From Thermomicrobiaceae bacterium (GTDB lineage: Bacteria; Chloroflexota; Chloroflexia; Thermomicrobiales; Thermomicrobiaceae), in the NCBI GenBank assembly GCA_025966355.1, contig JAICWZ010000047.1, forward strand, positions 1 through 9,090: 9,090 bases of DNA. The letters are read 5' to 3'. Made by a program: the position numbers and the translations under genes. The notes beneath the pieces were generated by a model, which was not told where the DNA came from, made no database searches, and saw only the letters and a program-made list of their open reading frames with translations. Position 1 is the stretch's first letter, and each line of letters begins with the position of its first letter. This document shows, piece by piece, positions 1-7,108 of the stretch.

Positions 1-144
1 CCAACGAGCGGCGGCAGTGCAAGCACCACGGCGAGCGGCTCGACCGGCTCGACGTCCACCTCGGCCAGCCCATCAACCGGCGGCTCGACCTCCGGCAGTC
101 CGGTCGCTTCGGCCGCGGCGAGCACGGCCGCAACCGGCGGCGGA
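1..144 (+). repeat. Low-complexity Ser/Thr/Gly/Ala linker coding region
   Basis: The first 48 visible codons of the binding-protein gene encode almost only Ser, Thr, Gly and Ala, with a few Pro. At DNA level the unit GGCTCGAC(C/G) occurs in tandem at 37-45 and 46-54 and again at 82-90, which suggests expansion by slippage or unequal exchange. The second binding protein (8580-9090) has a similar linker after its lipidated cysteine. The likely role is a spacer between membrane anchor and binding domain (inference). Confidence 0.7.
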
Positions 145-1659
145 GAAGCGAAGCAGGGCGGCGAGATCATTATCGGCACGCTCGGCGAGGCGCAGACGAT
201 CAACCCGTTCGTTGCCAACGAATCGGAAAGCAACTGGCGCGTCAAGATGCTCTTCGACCAGTTCGTGCGCCTTGATCCGGCGACCTTCGCGCCGAAGCCG
301 AGTATCGCCAAGTCGTGGGAGATCAGCAATCTCACGTTTACCTTTACGCTCCAGGATGGCGTGAAATTCTCCGACGGCTCCGACGTGACGTCCGACGACA
401 TCGCCTTCACCATCAAGGGAATTTTGAACAAACAGACCGCCAGCCCACGCGCCACCCGCTTTCTGACGATCAAAGGAGCCAAAGATTTCAACGGCGGCAC
501 GACCGACAGCCTGCCAGGGATCACGACGACCGATCCGAAGACGATCGCGATTGAGCTCGAAGCGCCGGACGCGTCGTTTCTGATCAACATGAGCTACGTC
601 AGCCCGGCGCCGCAGGCGATGCTCGACGGAAAGGATCTGTCACAGGCGTCGAAGGAATCGTTCTTCCAGAAACCGGTCGGAGCCGGGCCCTTCGAGTTCG
701 TCTCCTGGAATGTCGGTGGCGACTTTGTCGGCCAGCGCAACAAGAACTACTTCGAGAGCGGCAAGCCCTATCTCGACAAGTTCACGCATCGCGTCATCGC
801 CGACTCGCAGTCGCTGGTCAACTCGCTCCTCTCGGGCGATATCGACGGCTCGATCTATCCGAGCCCGTCCGGCTACGATCAGCTCAAGGCGAACAAAGAT
901 TTGAATGTGCTGGTCCCGCCATTCGGTGCGCCCGACGGCTGGCAGTTCAATATCAAGAAGTATCCGTTCCTGGCGAAGAAGGAAGTGCGACAGGCGGTCT
1001 GCTATGCGCTCGACATGACGCAGTTCGCGCAGGACTCGCTCTACGGTCTGGGCAAACCGGCCACCGGCCCGATCGCTCCGGGCAGCTACGCCTATGACAA
1101 ATCGCTCAAGCCGTATCCGTACGACATGGACAAGGCGAAAACGCTGCTTCAGCAGGCCGGTACGCCGCCCGACGGCATCAAGTTCACCGTCAACAAGGGG
1201 AACGTGCTGCGCGAGGATTTTCTGACCTACACCCAGGCGCAACTCGAGAAGCTCGGCTGGAAGATCGTACCGGAAGCGATCGAATACGCGACGCTGGTCG
1301 ACGAGATCATCCACATGAACTACGACGTTGGCGAGAGCCAGGAAGTCGGCTCCGGCGCCACCGTCGATCCGGGCGATCTCTACCAGATCTATCACACCGG
1401 CGGTTCGGAGAACTTCACCGGCTACAGCAATCCGGATCTCGACAAACTGCTGGAGCAGGCGAAGCAGGAACTCGATCCGAAGAAGCAGGTGCCGATCTAC
1501 GCGCAGATCCAGCAGATCCTGGTGGAAGATGTGCCGGCCACCTGGTCGTGGTATCGACCGTACCTGCACGTGGCCCAGAAGAAGTTCAAAGGCTATGTCG
1601 ATAGCTCGCTTGAGGAAGGCATGTTCACTGAGCTGGAGACATGGTACGTCAGTGAGTAG
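1..1659 (+). CDS. ABC transporter substrate-binding protein, family 5 (peptide/oligosaccharide type), 5'-truncated by window edge
   Basis: Extracytoplasmic solute-binding component of an ABC importer, delivering ligand to the two permeases encoded just downstream. The frame is open from base 1 with no stop, giving 552 visible residues; the signal peptide and lipobox must lie upstream, so an internal ATG such as the one at 247 is not the true start. Residues 1-48 are a Ser/Thr/Gly/Ala linker, probably a flexible tether to a lipid-anchored cysteine. The SBP_bac_5 domain starts near residue 50 (KQGGEIIIGT). It shows the family pattern: INPF near 67, PSIAKSWEIS (100-109), an LQDGVKFSDG strand (117-126), PVGAGPFEF (225-233), VRQAVCYALD (329-338) and YSNPDLDKLL (475-484). 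The protein ends ELETWYVSE at a TAG. Family 5 proteins bind di- or oligopeptides, nickel or oligosaccharides; ligand cannot be read from sequence. Family assignment is secure, substrate is not. Confidence 0.93.
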   Translation, partial: PTSGGSASTTASGSTGSTSTSASPSTGGSTSGSPVASAAASTAATGGGEAKQGGEIIIGTLGEAQTINPFVANESESNWRVKMLFDQFVRLDPATFAPKPSIAKSWEISNLTFTFTLQDGVKFSDGSDVTSDDIAFTIKGILNKQTASPRATRFLTIKGAKDFNGGTTDSLPGITTTDPKTIAIELEAPDASFLINMSYVSPAPQAMLDGKDLSQASKESFFQKPVGAGPFEFVSWNVGGDFVGQRNKNYFESGKPYLDKFTHRVIADSQSLVNSLLSGDIDGSIYPSPSGYDQLKANKDLNVLVPPFGAPDGWQFNIKKYPFLAKKEVRQAVCYALDMTQFAQDSLYGLGKPATGPIAPGSYAYDKSLKPYPYDMDKAKTLLQQAGTPPDGIKFTVNKGNVLREDFLTYTQAQLEKLGWKIVPEAIEYATLVDEIIHMNYDVGESQEVGSGATVDPGDLYQIYHTGGSENFTGYSNPDLDKLLEQAKQELDPKKQVPIYAQIQQILVEDVPATWSWYRPYLHVAQKKFKGYVDSSLEEGMFTELETWYVSE

Positions 1660-1679
1660 ACGCGGCTCGACGCGAGGGG

Positions 1680-1685
1680 AGGAGG
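1680..1685 (+). promoter_or_regulatory. Strong Shine-Dalgarno AGGAGG fixing the GTG start of the first permease
   Basis: A perfect AGGAGG core, inside a purine run from about 1674 to 1689, stands 7 nt before the GTG at 1693. It lies in the 33 nt gap after the binding-protein stop and supports the GTG as the true start of the permease. It also suggests independent, efficient re-initiation on a polycistronic mRNA. Confidence 0.8.
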
Positions 1686-1692
1686 AAGACCG

Positions 1693-2658
1693 GTGAGCGG
1701 CAACGTTCTCGGCTTCCTCATCCGTCGCGTGCTGGTCGCGATTCCGGTCATCTTTGGCCTGACGATCGTCATGTTCTTGCTGATCCACCTGGCGCCCGGC
1801 GACCCGGTGGAAGCGTTCATCTCGCCCGGTAACGCCAGCCCGCAGTTCATTGAACAGGCCCGCAAGAACTACGGGCTGGATAAGCCGCTGCCGGTGCAAT
1901 ACGCCATCTACATGAGTCATATCGCGCGCGGCGATTTCGGCACGGCCTATACGTTCAACGGCAAGGCGGTGCTGACGCTGATCAAGGACAAGGCGTGGGC
2001 GACGATCGTGCTGCAAGTCGTCTCGATCGTCATTGCGCTACTGATCGCGATACCGCTCGGCATCATCTCGGCGGTCAAGCAGTACAGTTTCATCGACAAC
2101 AGCACGACTGTTGGTGCTTTTATCGGCTGGGCGATCCCCAATTTCTGGTTGGCATTGCTCTTACAGTTTTACCTGAGCGTGAAGCTGCACTGGCTGCCGG
2201 CGATCAGCACCGCTGAGTCGTCAACCGCATTCCCGGGCAACATCAAGTACTTCATCATGCCGATTATCGTGCTGGCTTTGCCTTCGATCGCCTACTTCGC
2301 GCGCTTCATGCGTTCGGCGATGCTCGAAGTGACGCATCAGGACTATATGACGACGGCCCGCGCGAAAGGGCTGCACGATCGGGTCGTGCTGCTCGCCCAC
2401 GGGCTGCGCAACGCCATGATCCCGATGGTGACCGTCACCGGCTTGCAGGTCGCGCGCATTCTGAGCGGCGCGGTAATCATCGAACAGATCTTCGCCTGGC
2501 CCGGTCTCGGCTATCTCGCGTATACCGCGATCACCCATCGTGATTATCCCGTTATCCTCGGCGTGACGATCATCGCGGGGACCTTCGTCATACTCGTGAA
2601 CATTCTGGTCGACGTTCTCTACGTGATCGTCGATCCACGTATCTCGCTGCCCAGCTGA
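1693..2658 (+). CDS. ABC transporter permease, DppB/OppB type
   Basis: Inner-membrane permease subunit (321 residues, the usual DppB/OppB length) that forms a heterodimeric channel with the DppC-type protein encoded next. The GTG start is preceded by AGGAGG. An N-terminal membrane segment (about 8-32) leads into the family hallmark LIHLAPGDPVE (30-40). The periplasmic stretch that follows contains the typical YGLDKPLPVQY (60-70). Further hydrophobic segments lie near 102-128, 138-162, 186-206, 246-268 and 284-311. The cytoplasmic EAA coupling loop is clear at about 218-244 (DYMTTARAKGL, then HGLRNAMIP), which docks onto the ATPase. The C-terminus YVIVDPRISLP is also typical. It sits 33 nt after the binding-protein stop and 25 nt before the next permease, so co-transcription is likely. 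Substrate follows the binding protein and is unknown. Confidence 0.95.
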   Translation: MSGNVLGFLIRRVLVAIPVIFGLTIVMFLLIHLAPGDPVEAFISPGNASPQFIEQARKNYGLDKPLPVQYAIYMSHIARGDFGTAYTFNGKAVLTLIKDKAWATIVLQVVSIVIALLIAIPLGIISAVKQYSFIDNSTTVGAFIGWAIPNFWLALLLQFYLSVKLHWLPAISTAESSTAFPGNIKYFIMPIIVLALPSIAYFARFMRSAMLEVTHQDYMTTARAKGLHDRVVLLAHGLRNAMIPMVTVTGLQVARILSGAVIIEQIFAWPGLGYLAYTAITHRDYPVILGVTIIAGTFVILVNILVDVLYVIVDPRISLPS

Positions 2659-2683
2659 GTGGGCGGTGGGCGGAGCATCTTGA

Positions 2684-3580
2684 GTGCGTGAATCAACCCG
2701 GGAAACCGCTGCGCTGAGCGGCCACGAACTTCGGCCGGAGCGCAGTCATCCGATCTTTTCGCGGTTCATGGAGAACAAGCTGGCGGTTGCCGGTGCCATC
2801 GTCGTGATCCTGTTTTACTCGATCGCGGTCATCGCCCCGCTGATCGAGCGTTACCCATACACCCGGATTCAGCCCGGCTACCGCGACAAACCGCCCTCGG
2901 CGGAACACTGGCTCGGCACCGATCGCAACGGGCGCGACGTCTACGCCCGGCTGGTCTACGGCGCCCGCATCTCGCTTACCGTCGGCTTTGTCGCGGTCGC
3001 CATCATCATGACAATCGGGGTCACGCTTGGCGCGCTGGCGGGCTATTTTGGCCACTGGGTCGACAGCGTGATTATGCGCTTCACTGATATTCTCCTATCG
3101 ATACCGCAGCTCTTATTACTCATCTCGGCGGCGGCGCTTTTTCAGGGCGGGCTCAAGACGACGATTATCGTCATTGGCGTCACGTCGTGGTCGGGCGCGG
3201 CACGTCTGGTGCGCGGCCAATTCCTGACGCTCAAGGAGCAGGAATACGTCGTCGCGGCGCGCACGATCGGCGCGTCGTCGTGGCAGATCATCTGGAAGCA
3301 TCTCTTCCCGAATACGCTGGCGGTCATCATCGTCGAAGCGACGCTCTGGCTCTCGTTCGCCATTATCCTGGAGGCGAGCCTGTCGTACCTCGGACTCGGC
3401 GTGCAGATCCCGACGCCGTCATGGGGCAACATGCTGCAGGATGGCCAGCGCGAGCTGTTGGCCGGAGCCTGGTGGCTCACCTTCTTCCCCGGCCTCGCCA
3501 TCTTCCTCGTCGTCATGGCCTTCAACCTGATGGGCGACGGCCTGCGCGACGCCTTCGACCCGCGCCTGCGCAACCGGTAG
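2684..3580 (+). CDS. ABC transporter permease, DppC/OppC type
   Basis: Second inner-membrane permease subunit (298 residues, normal for DppC/OppC). A TGA lies in frame directly before the GTG at 2684, so translation cannot begin further upstream. A GGCGGAG about 8 nt upstream can serve as ribosome site. An in-frame ATG at 2768 would remove 28 residues, including PIFSRFMENKLAVAG, which resembles the OppC N-terminal domain, so the GTG is preferred. The first membrane segment is about 33-54. The family signature HWLGTDRNGRDVYARLVYG occupies 75-93 and SLTVGFVAVAI begins the transmembrane core at 97. The EAA loop is at about 187-210 (EYVVAARTIGAS through HLFPN). LEASLSYLGLGVQIPTPSWG (229-248) and the ending DGLRDAFDPRLR are characteristic. 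This is the last gene of the cluster; no DppD/DppF-type ATPase follows, so the energising subunits must be encoded elsewhere. Confidence 0.95.
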   Translation: MRESTRETAALSGHELRPERSHPIFSRFMENKLAVAGAIVVILFYSIAVIAPLIERYPYTRIQPGYRDKPPSAEHWLGTDRNGRDVYARLVYGARISLTVGFVAVAIIMTIGVTLGALAGYFGHWVDSVIMRFTDILLSIPQLLLLISAAALFQGGLKTTIIVIGVTSWSGAARLVRGQFLTLKEQEYVVAARTIGASSWQIIWKHLFPNTLAVIIVEATLWLSFAIILEASLSYLGLGVQIPTPSWGNMLQDGQRELLAGAWWLTFFPGLAIFLVVMAFNLMGDGLRDAFDPRLRNR

Positions 3581-3620
3581 CTGTGCGGTAATTGCGGTGC
3601 TAGCAGTCGCGGCGACGACG

Positions 3621-3642
3621 GGCGCCGCCTGAAGGGCGCGCC
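3621..3642. repeat. GC-rich hairpin after the permease operon
   Basis: GGCGC (3621-3625) pairs with GCGCC (3638-3642), and GCC (3627-3629) with GGC (3635-3637). C3626 is bulged and the loop is TGAAG (3630-3634). It lies 40 nt past the last permease stop and directly abuts the next hairpin. No T-tract follows on either strand, so it is not a canonical intrinsic terminator, although it could help stop transcription or protect the 3' end of the mRNA. Confidence 0.5.
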
Positions 3643-3691
3643 GGGTTTGATCAATCAAACCCCTACGTAGGGTGCGTCATTGATGACGCCC
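3643..3691. repeat. Inverted pair of REP-like palindromic units with covarying stems
   Basis: Two hairpins sit head to head. Unit 1 (plus strand, 3643-3666) is GGG, arm TTTG, core ATCAAT, arm CAAA, then CCCCTAC. Unit 2 (minus strand, 3691-3667) is GGG, arm CGTC, the same core ATCAAT, arm GACG, then CACCCTAC. Ends and core are identical, while the 4-nt arms differ completely yet remain complementary, which is covariation. The CTAC ends meet at 3666/3667 and form the 12 bp palindrome CCCTACGTAGGG (3661-3672). Unit 1 makes a 9 bp stem around CA; unit 2 makes a 7 bp stem, plus 2 bp beyond a bulged T3673. Resemblance to dispersed REP/BIME elements is an inference. A role as bidirectional terminator or mRNA-end structure between the convergent genes is also possible. 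Confidence 0.65.
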
Positions 3692-3718
3692 GGCCGATGT
3701 GCGTATGCACGAGGCGTG

Positions 3719-6700
3719 TCATGCGCGTCGCAGCCGCAGCGTCATGATCTGGAACGGCCGGTAGGGGATCTCAATCGTCCGGTCGAGCCCGAGATCGATT
3801 CTCGTCGGGCTCTCCTCCAGGAGATCGACTAGTTCTGCGCCCGCAAATGTGAAATACGGGTTGACGTGCGCCGTGCCGTGCCGGCCATAGGGATCGTAGA
3901 GGCGAAGGATGATATCTTCGGAGTCATCGGCCAGCTTGAGCGCGCCGACCGTCAAGCCGTGAACGTCGAACCAGTGGCCCGGATTGATCCGATGATCCGG
4001 CTGTTCGTTCGACGTGAGCCGACCGATGAGCGGGCTGTTCAGATCGATCGCGGCTTCCACGGTACCGCCGCTCGTCCAGTCGCCGCGATGCGGGTAGAGG
4101 GCATAGGTGAATGAATGATGCCCGATGTCGGCCAGCGGATCAGGATCGAGCGGTGAGCGGAGGAGCGTCAGTCCGAGGGTATTGCCAAGTGCCGAGTGGC
4201 CATAGCGGCCGTCGTTGAGCAGGCTGACGCCAAAATCCGGCTCCGACAGATCGGCCCAGCGATGTCCCGGAACCTCGTACTGGGCGCGTTCCCAACTGGT
4301 GTTGCGCCGGGTCGAGCGCTTGACCGCGCCGTAGCTCGTTTCGAACGTGGCGTGGGGCGCGCGAATGGCGAGCGGGAAGAGCGCGCGCAGGAGCGTGCGA
4401 CGCTCGTGCCAGTCGATTTCGGTCGCGATATCGAGACGCGCCGAACCGGCGCGAAGTGAGTAGCGCTGGACAATCGTCGAACCACCAAAGCGGCGGCGAA
4501 TCTCGATTGTCGCACGCAGCGGCCCGGCTTCGATCATGCGACATGACTCAAACTCGGAAAGAAGTCGCCCCGGCTGCCCCGAAGTATCGGTCAGATTCCA
4601 GGCCTCCCAGGCGGCCGGTAGATCGTCGTAGAGGCGCAGCTGGTTGGCCGGCCCGCTCAATGTTTCCCGCAGAGTTTGCTTGTCGAAGAACGAAGCGATC
4701 GTGCCGTCGTCCGCCAGCTCGACGCGCAGACGATCGTTTTCCAGCGTGCGATCAGTGGCGGTAACGCCAGCGCTAATTGGCCCTGACGCGCCGGGCTGAA
4801 TTGATAGTTTGGAGAGACTGAAGCAGAGTAAGAGATGATTGCTCTGGACCATGATCGAGTCGTCATCCAGTAGTTGCCAGGGTGCTTCCTCGCCGTCCGC
4901 ATGCCGGAGCGTGAACTCCGTCAGACCACGGGGGCGCGGGGCGACAAACGAAAACGGACGGTCGAAGCCGTGCGGATTGAAGACAAGCATCTGCCGTGAT
5001 TCGGCGGGAAGCGAGACGATGTCGTCAAGCGCGTGATCACGCAGCGCCGTAGCGCCGTCGACCACGTCGCCCAATTCCCGCTCCGCTTCGACGTTCACCT
5101 CGCGAATCGATGAGCCGGGCAGGATGTCGTGGAACTGGTTGCGGGCCAGCGTCGTCCAAGCGTCGGTCAGTCGGTCACGCGGATAAACCGCGCCTTCGAT
5201 GGCGGCCAGCGTAGCGGCCGCTTCGGCTTCGTAAAGTCGGTGTTCGGCCGCGCGGTTGAGTCGCTTAATGCGCGACTGCGTCGTGTAGGTGCCCCGGTGA
5301 AATTCGAAATAGAGCTCGCCGGACCAGACCGGCAACGTGGACGGATCGATGGTCTCGAAGAACGACTGAACCGTCGTCTGGCGCAGCTTCGGCAGCGTCG
5401 GATAGTCGTCGAGCAGCCTGATGCGCTCCAGCATGTTGCTGGTCGGGCCACGGCCGCCGTCGCCCATGCCGAAGGTGAAGAGGCTTTCGTCATGCTGCGC
5501 TTTGCCGCGAAAGTTCCGCCAGGTTTTATCGAGCGCGGCTGGGGTGATCTGTCCGTTGTAGCCGCCGATCGGATTGTCGAACGAGTGGGCCGTCAGTTGC
5601 GTGCCGTCGAGTCCTTCCCAACGCCAGAGGTCGTAGGGGAAGCGGTTGGTGTCATTCCAGTTGAGCTTATGCGTGAAGAAGAAGCGGATGCCGGCCCCGG
5701 CCAGAATCTGCGGCAGATTAGCGGCGAAGCCGAAAGTATCCGGTAGCCAGGCGACGGCATCGCGGTAGCCGAATTCGCGATTGAAATAGCGTCGGCCGAG
5801 CAGGAGCTGTCGCACGAGCGATTCACCAGACGTCAGGTTGCAATCCGGCTCGATCCACATGCCGCCGACCGGCTCCCAGCGCCCTTCGGCCACGCGCGCC
5901 CGAACGCGTTCGAACAGCTTCGGATCGGCGGTCTGAACGTAGTCGTACAGTTGGGCGCTGCTGGCGGTGAAATGAAACGCGGAATAACGCTCCATCAAGG
6001 CCAACACCGAAGCGAAGGTGTGGTGCGCCTTGCGCCGGGTCTCGGCGAGCGGCCAGAGCCAGGCGACGTCGAGATGCGCATGTGCGCTCGTCGCCAGACG
6101 TCCCTGTGCCGGGAAGCGTCGCGCCAGCGTCGCAAGTTCGGCGCGCAGGTACGCGAGCGCATCAGCGGCGCCGCGCGGGCGTCGCAATGACACGAGATCG
6201 GCCGGCGGTTGGACGGCCGGGTCACGCGCCAGATGCTCGGTTTCGCGCAGTTGATGTTCGATCGCGCGGAGCGGCTCGTCATAACTGTAGTGACGACTGA
6301 GCGAGCGGGCCACTTCGACGAAGCGTGCCAGTTCGTCATGCAGGAGCAACGCGGCGTTCGTTGCGCTTCGTTGGTCGGTCGGACGTTCGAGCCGGGCCAG
6401 CGACGCGTCGATGGCGCGCAGCAGGTGCGGTTGAACCTCATGCTCGCGTAGATCGGCGGCGCTTTCCCAGGCGAATAGCAGCTCGCGGAAGAGGGCGCGC
6501 ATGTCGGGATCGGGCGTGACGATGCGCGAGTTCACGAAGCGTGCGGCGGTGCCGATCAACCCGAAGGCATCGTTCGGACTGACCTCGATCTCGATCCGGC
6601 GCGCGGAGTTGAGCGCGATTTCGCGTTCAAACGGGCTGAGCGCGCCTGCCAGCCGGCCGTCCAGATACACGAGCGCGTCGCCCTCGACGAAGAGTTCGAG

Positions 6701-6913
6701 GAGCGCATCATCGGCAATCTCGTCGGGAATCGCACGCTCCATGCGGACCGGCAGAGCGAGATCATCCCAGCGGTCGCCGATCCGCAGTTCACGTGTCGCA
6801 CCTGCTCGGTCAGTCGCGATCCACGGTTCAAAGATGCGCGTCGCGCGATTGCGCCAGATGAAGAGCTCCCAGATCTGCCGCTCCAGTCGCCGGAGCGTGC
6901 GCTCATTCGTCAC
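3719..6913 (-). CDS. Alpha-mannosidase, glycoside hydrolase family 38 (Ams1/MAN2C1-like)
   Basis: Retaining, zinc-dependent exo-alpha-mannosidase that removes terminal alpha-mannose from oligosaccharides. The 1064 residues match the cytosolic/vacuolar Ams1-MAN2C1 class in size and exceed the roughly 880-residue E. coli MngB type. No signal peptide is visible (MTNERTLRRLERQIWE), so a cytoplasmic enzyme is expected. Residues 1-260 form an N-terminal beta-rich and helical region. The catalytic GH38 domain opens at HAHLDVAWLWP (278-288), with predicted zinc ligands H280 and D282. EPDCNLTSGESLVRQ (355-369) carries the predicted nucleophile D357. WLPDTFGFAANLPQIL (389-404) and the HKLNWNDTNRFPYD stretch (415-428) follow. 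The middle helical domain contains RNQFHDILPGS (591-601), with the third predicted zinc ligand H595 and D596. Residues from about 640 onward are the C-terminal beta-sandwich domains. The start is GTG (6913-6911), with AAGGGAG 9 nt upstream. It is convergent with the transporter operon and divergent from the MFS gene. All expected catalytic motifs are present; exact linkage specificity is unknown. Confidence 0.93.
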   Translation of the reverse strand: MTNERTLRRLERQIWELFIWRNRATRIFEPWIATDRAGATRELRIGDRWDDLALPVRMERAIPDEIADDALLELFVEGDALVYLDGRLAGALSPFEREIALNSARRIEIEVSPNDAFGLIGTAARFVNSRIVTPDPDMRALFRELLFAWESAADLREHEVQPHLLRAIDASLARLERPTDQRSATNAALLLHDELARFVEVARSLSRHYSYDEPLRAIEHQLRETEHLARDPAVQPPADLVSLRRPRGAADALAYLRAELATLARRFPAQGRLATSAHAHLDVAWLWPLAETRRKAHHTFASVLALMERYSAFHFTASSAQLYDYVQTADPKLFERVRARVAEGRWEPVGGMWIEPDCNLTSGESLVRQLLLGRRYFNREFGYRDAVAWLPDTFGFAANLPQILAGAGIRFFFTHKLNWNDTNRFPYDLWRWEGLDGTQLTAHSFDNPIGGYNGQITPAALDKTWRNFRGKAQHDESLFTFGMGDGGRGPTSNMLERIRLLDDYPTLPKLRQTTVQSFFETIDPSTLPVWSGELYFEFHRGTYTTQSRIKRLNRAAEHRLYEAEAAATLAAIEGAVYPRDRLTDAWTTLARNQFHDILPGSSIREVNVEAERELGDVVDGATALRDHALDDIVSLPAESRQMLVFNPHGFDRPFSFVAPRPRGLTEFTLRHADGEEAPWQLLDDDSIMVQSNHLLLCFSLSKLSIQPGASGPISAGVTATDRTLENDRLRVELADDGTIASFFDKQTLRETLSGPANQLRLYDDLPAAWEAWNLTDTSGQPGRLLSEFESCRMIEAGPLRATIEIRRRFGGSTIVQRYSLRAGSARLDIATEIDWHERRTLLRALFPLAIRAPHATFETSYGAVKRSTRRNTSWERAQYEVPGHRWADLSEPDFGVSLLNDGRYGHSALGNTLGLTLLRSPLDPDPLADIGHHSFTYALYPHRGDWTSGGTVEAAIDLNSPLIGRLTSNEQPDHRINPGHWFDVHGLTVGALKLADDSEDIILRLYDPYGRHGTAHVNPYFTFAGAELVDLLEESPTRIDLGLDRTIEIPYRPFQIMTLRLRRA

Positions 6914-7108
6914 CCTGATCGTCTCCCTTCACGACACGCGGCTCCTGTGTGACGCAGTGTAGCGTCTGCGCGAAGCGTGTGCGATTCAGTCGCTTTTGCG
7001 CGTGTGGGTGCCAGGCCCTATGATCAACGTCGTCGCACTGTCGCAACCAACGTCGATCTCACCTGCGACGCGTAAATCGCGCCGAGCGCGGCGAAGGAAG
7101 GGGACCGG
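6914..7108. promoter_or_regulatory. Divergent intergenic region between the mannosidase and MFS genes
   Basis: This 195 bp space must hold the promoters of both divergent genes. The plus-strand promoter is listed separately. For the mannosidase, the best minus-strand -10 candidate is TACACT (6961-6956), about 36-40 nt before the start codon region, but it has no convincing -35 box. A short inverted repeat, GACGC (6951-6955) with GCGTC (6962-6966), overlaps this candidate and could be an operator; 5 bp arms are weak evidence. No gene-length frame with coding character is seen here. Confidence 0.45.
6996..7024 (+). promoter_or_regulatory. Predicted sigma70-type promoter of the MFS gene
   Basis: TTGCGC (6996-7001) is separated by exactly 17 nt from TATGAT (7019-7024), which differs from the TATAAT consensus at one position. 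Transcription would start near 7031 and give a leader of about 78 nt before the ATG at 7109. Spacing and -10 are good, and the -35 is fair. This is a consensus match only. Confidence 0.5.

Noticed and set aside
17..364. 115-codon Arg/Pro/Ala/Ser-rich frame at the left edge
   Set aside because: It is the +1 shadow of the Ser/Thr linker of the binding protein; its composition mirrors the low-complexity DNA.
640..2016. 458-codon open frame on the minus strand opposite the binding-protein and first permease genes
   Set aside because: It lies antisense to two clearly conserved genes and crosses their boundary. Its protein is an Arg/His/Asp/Val-rich low-information sequence with no family motif, as expected for the reverse frame of GC-rich genes.
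3643..3662. Intrinsic terminator after the permease operon
   Set aside because: The 9 bp stem is convincing, but no run of T follows on either strand. It is described as a repeat/hairpin and not called a terminator.
5129..5746. 205-codon open frame on the plus strand inside the mannosidase gene
   Set aside because: It overlaps the conserved GH38 catalytic region on the opposite strand and shows no recognisable motif, so it is a coding shadow.
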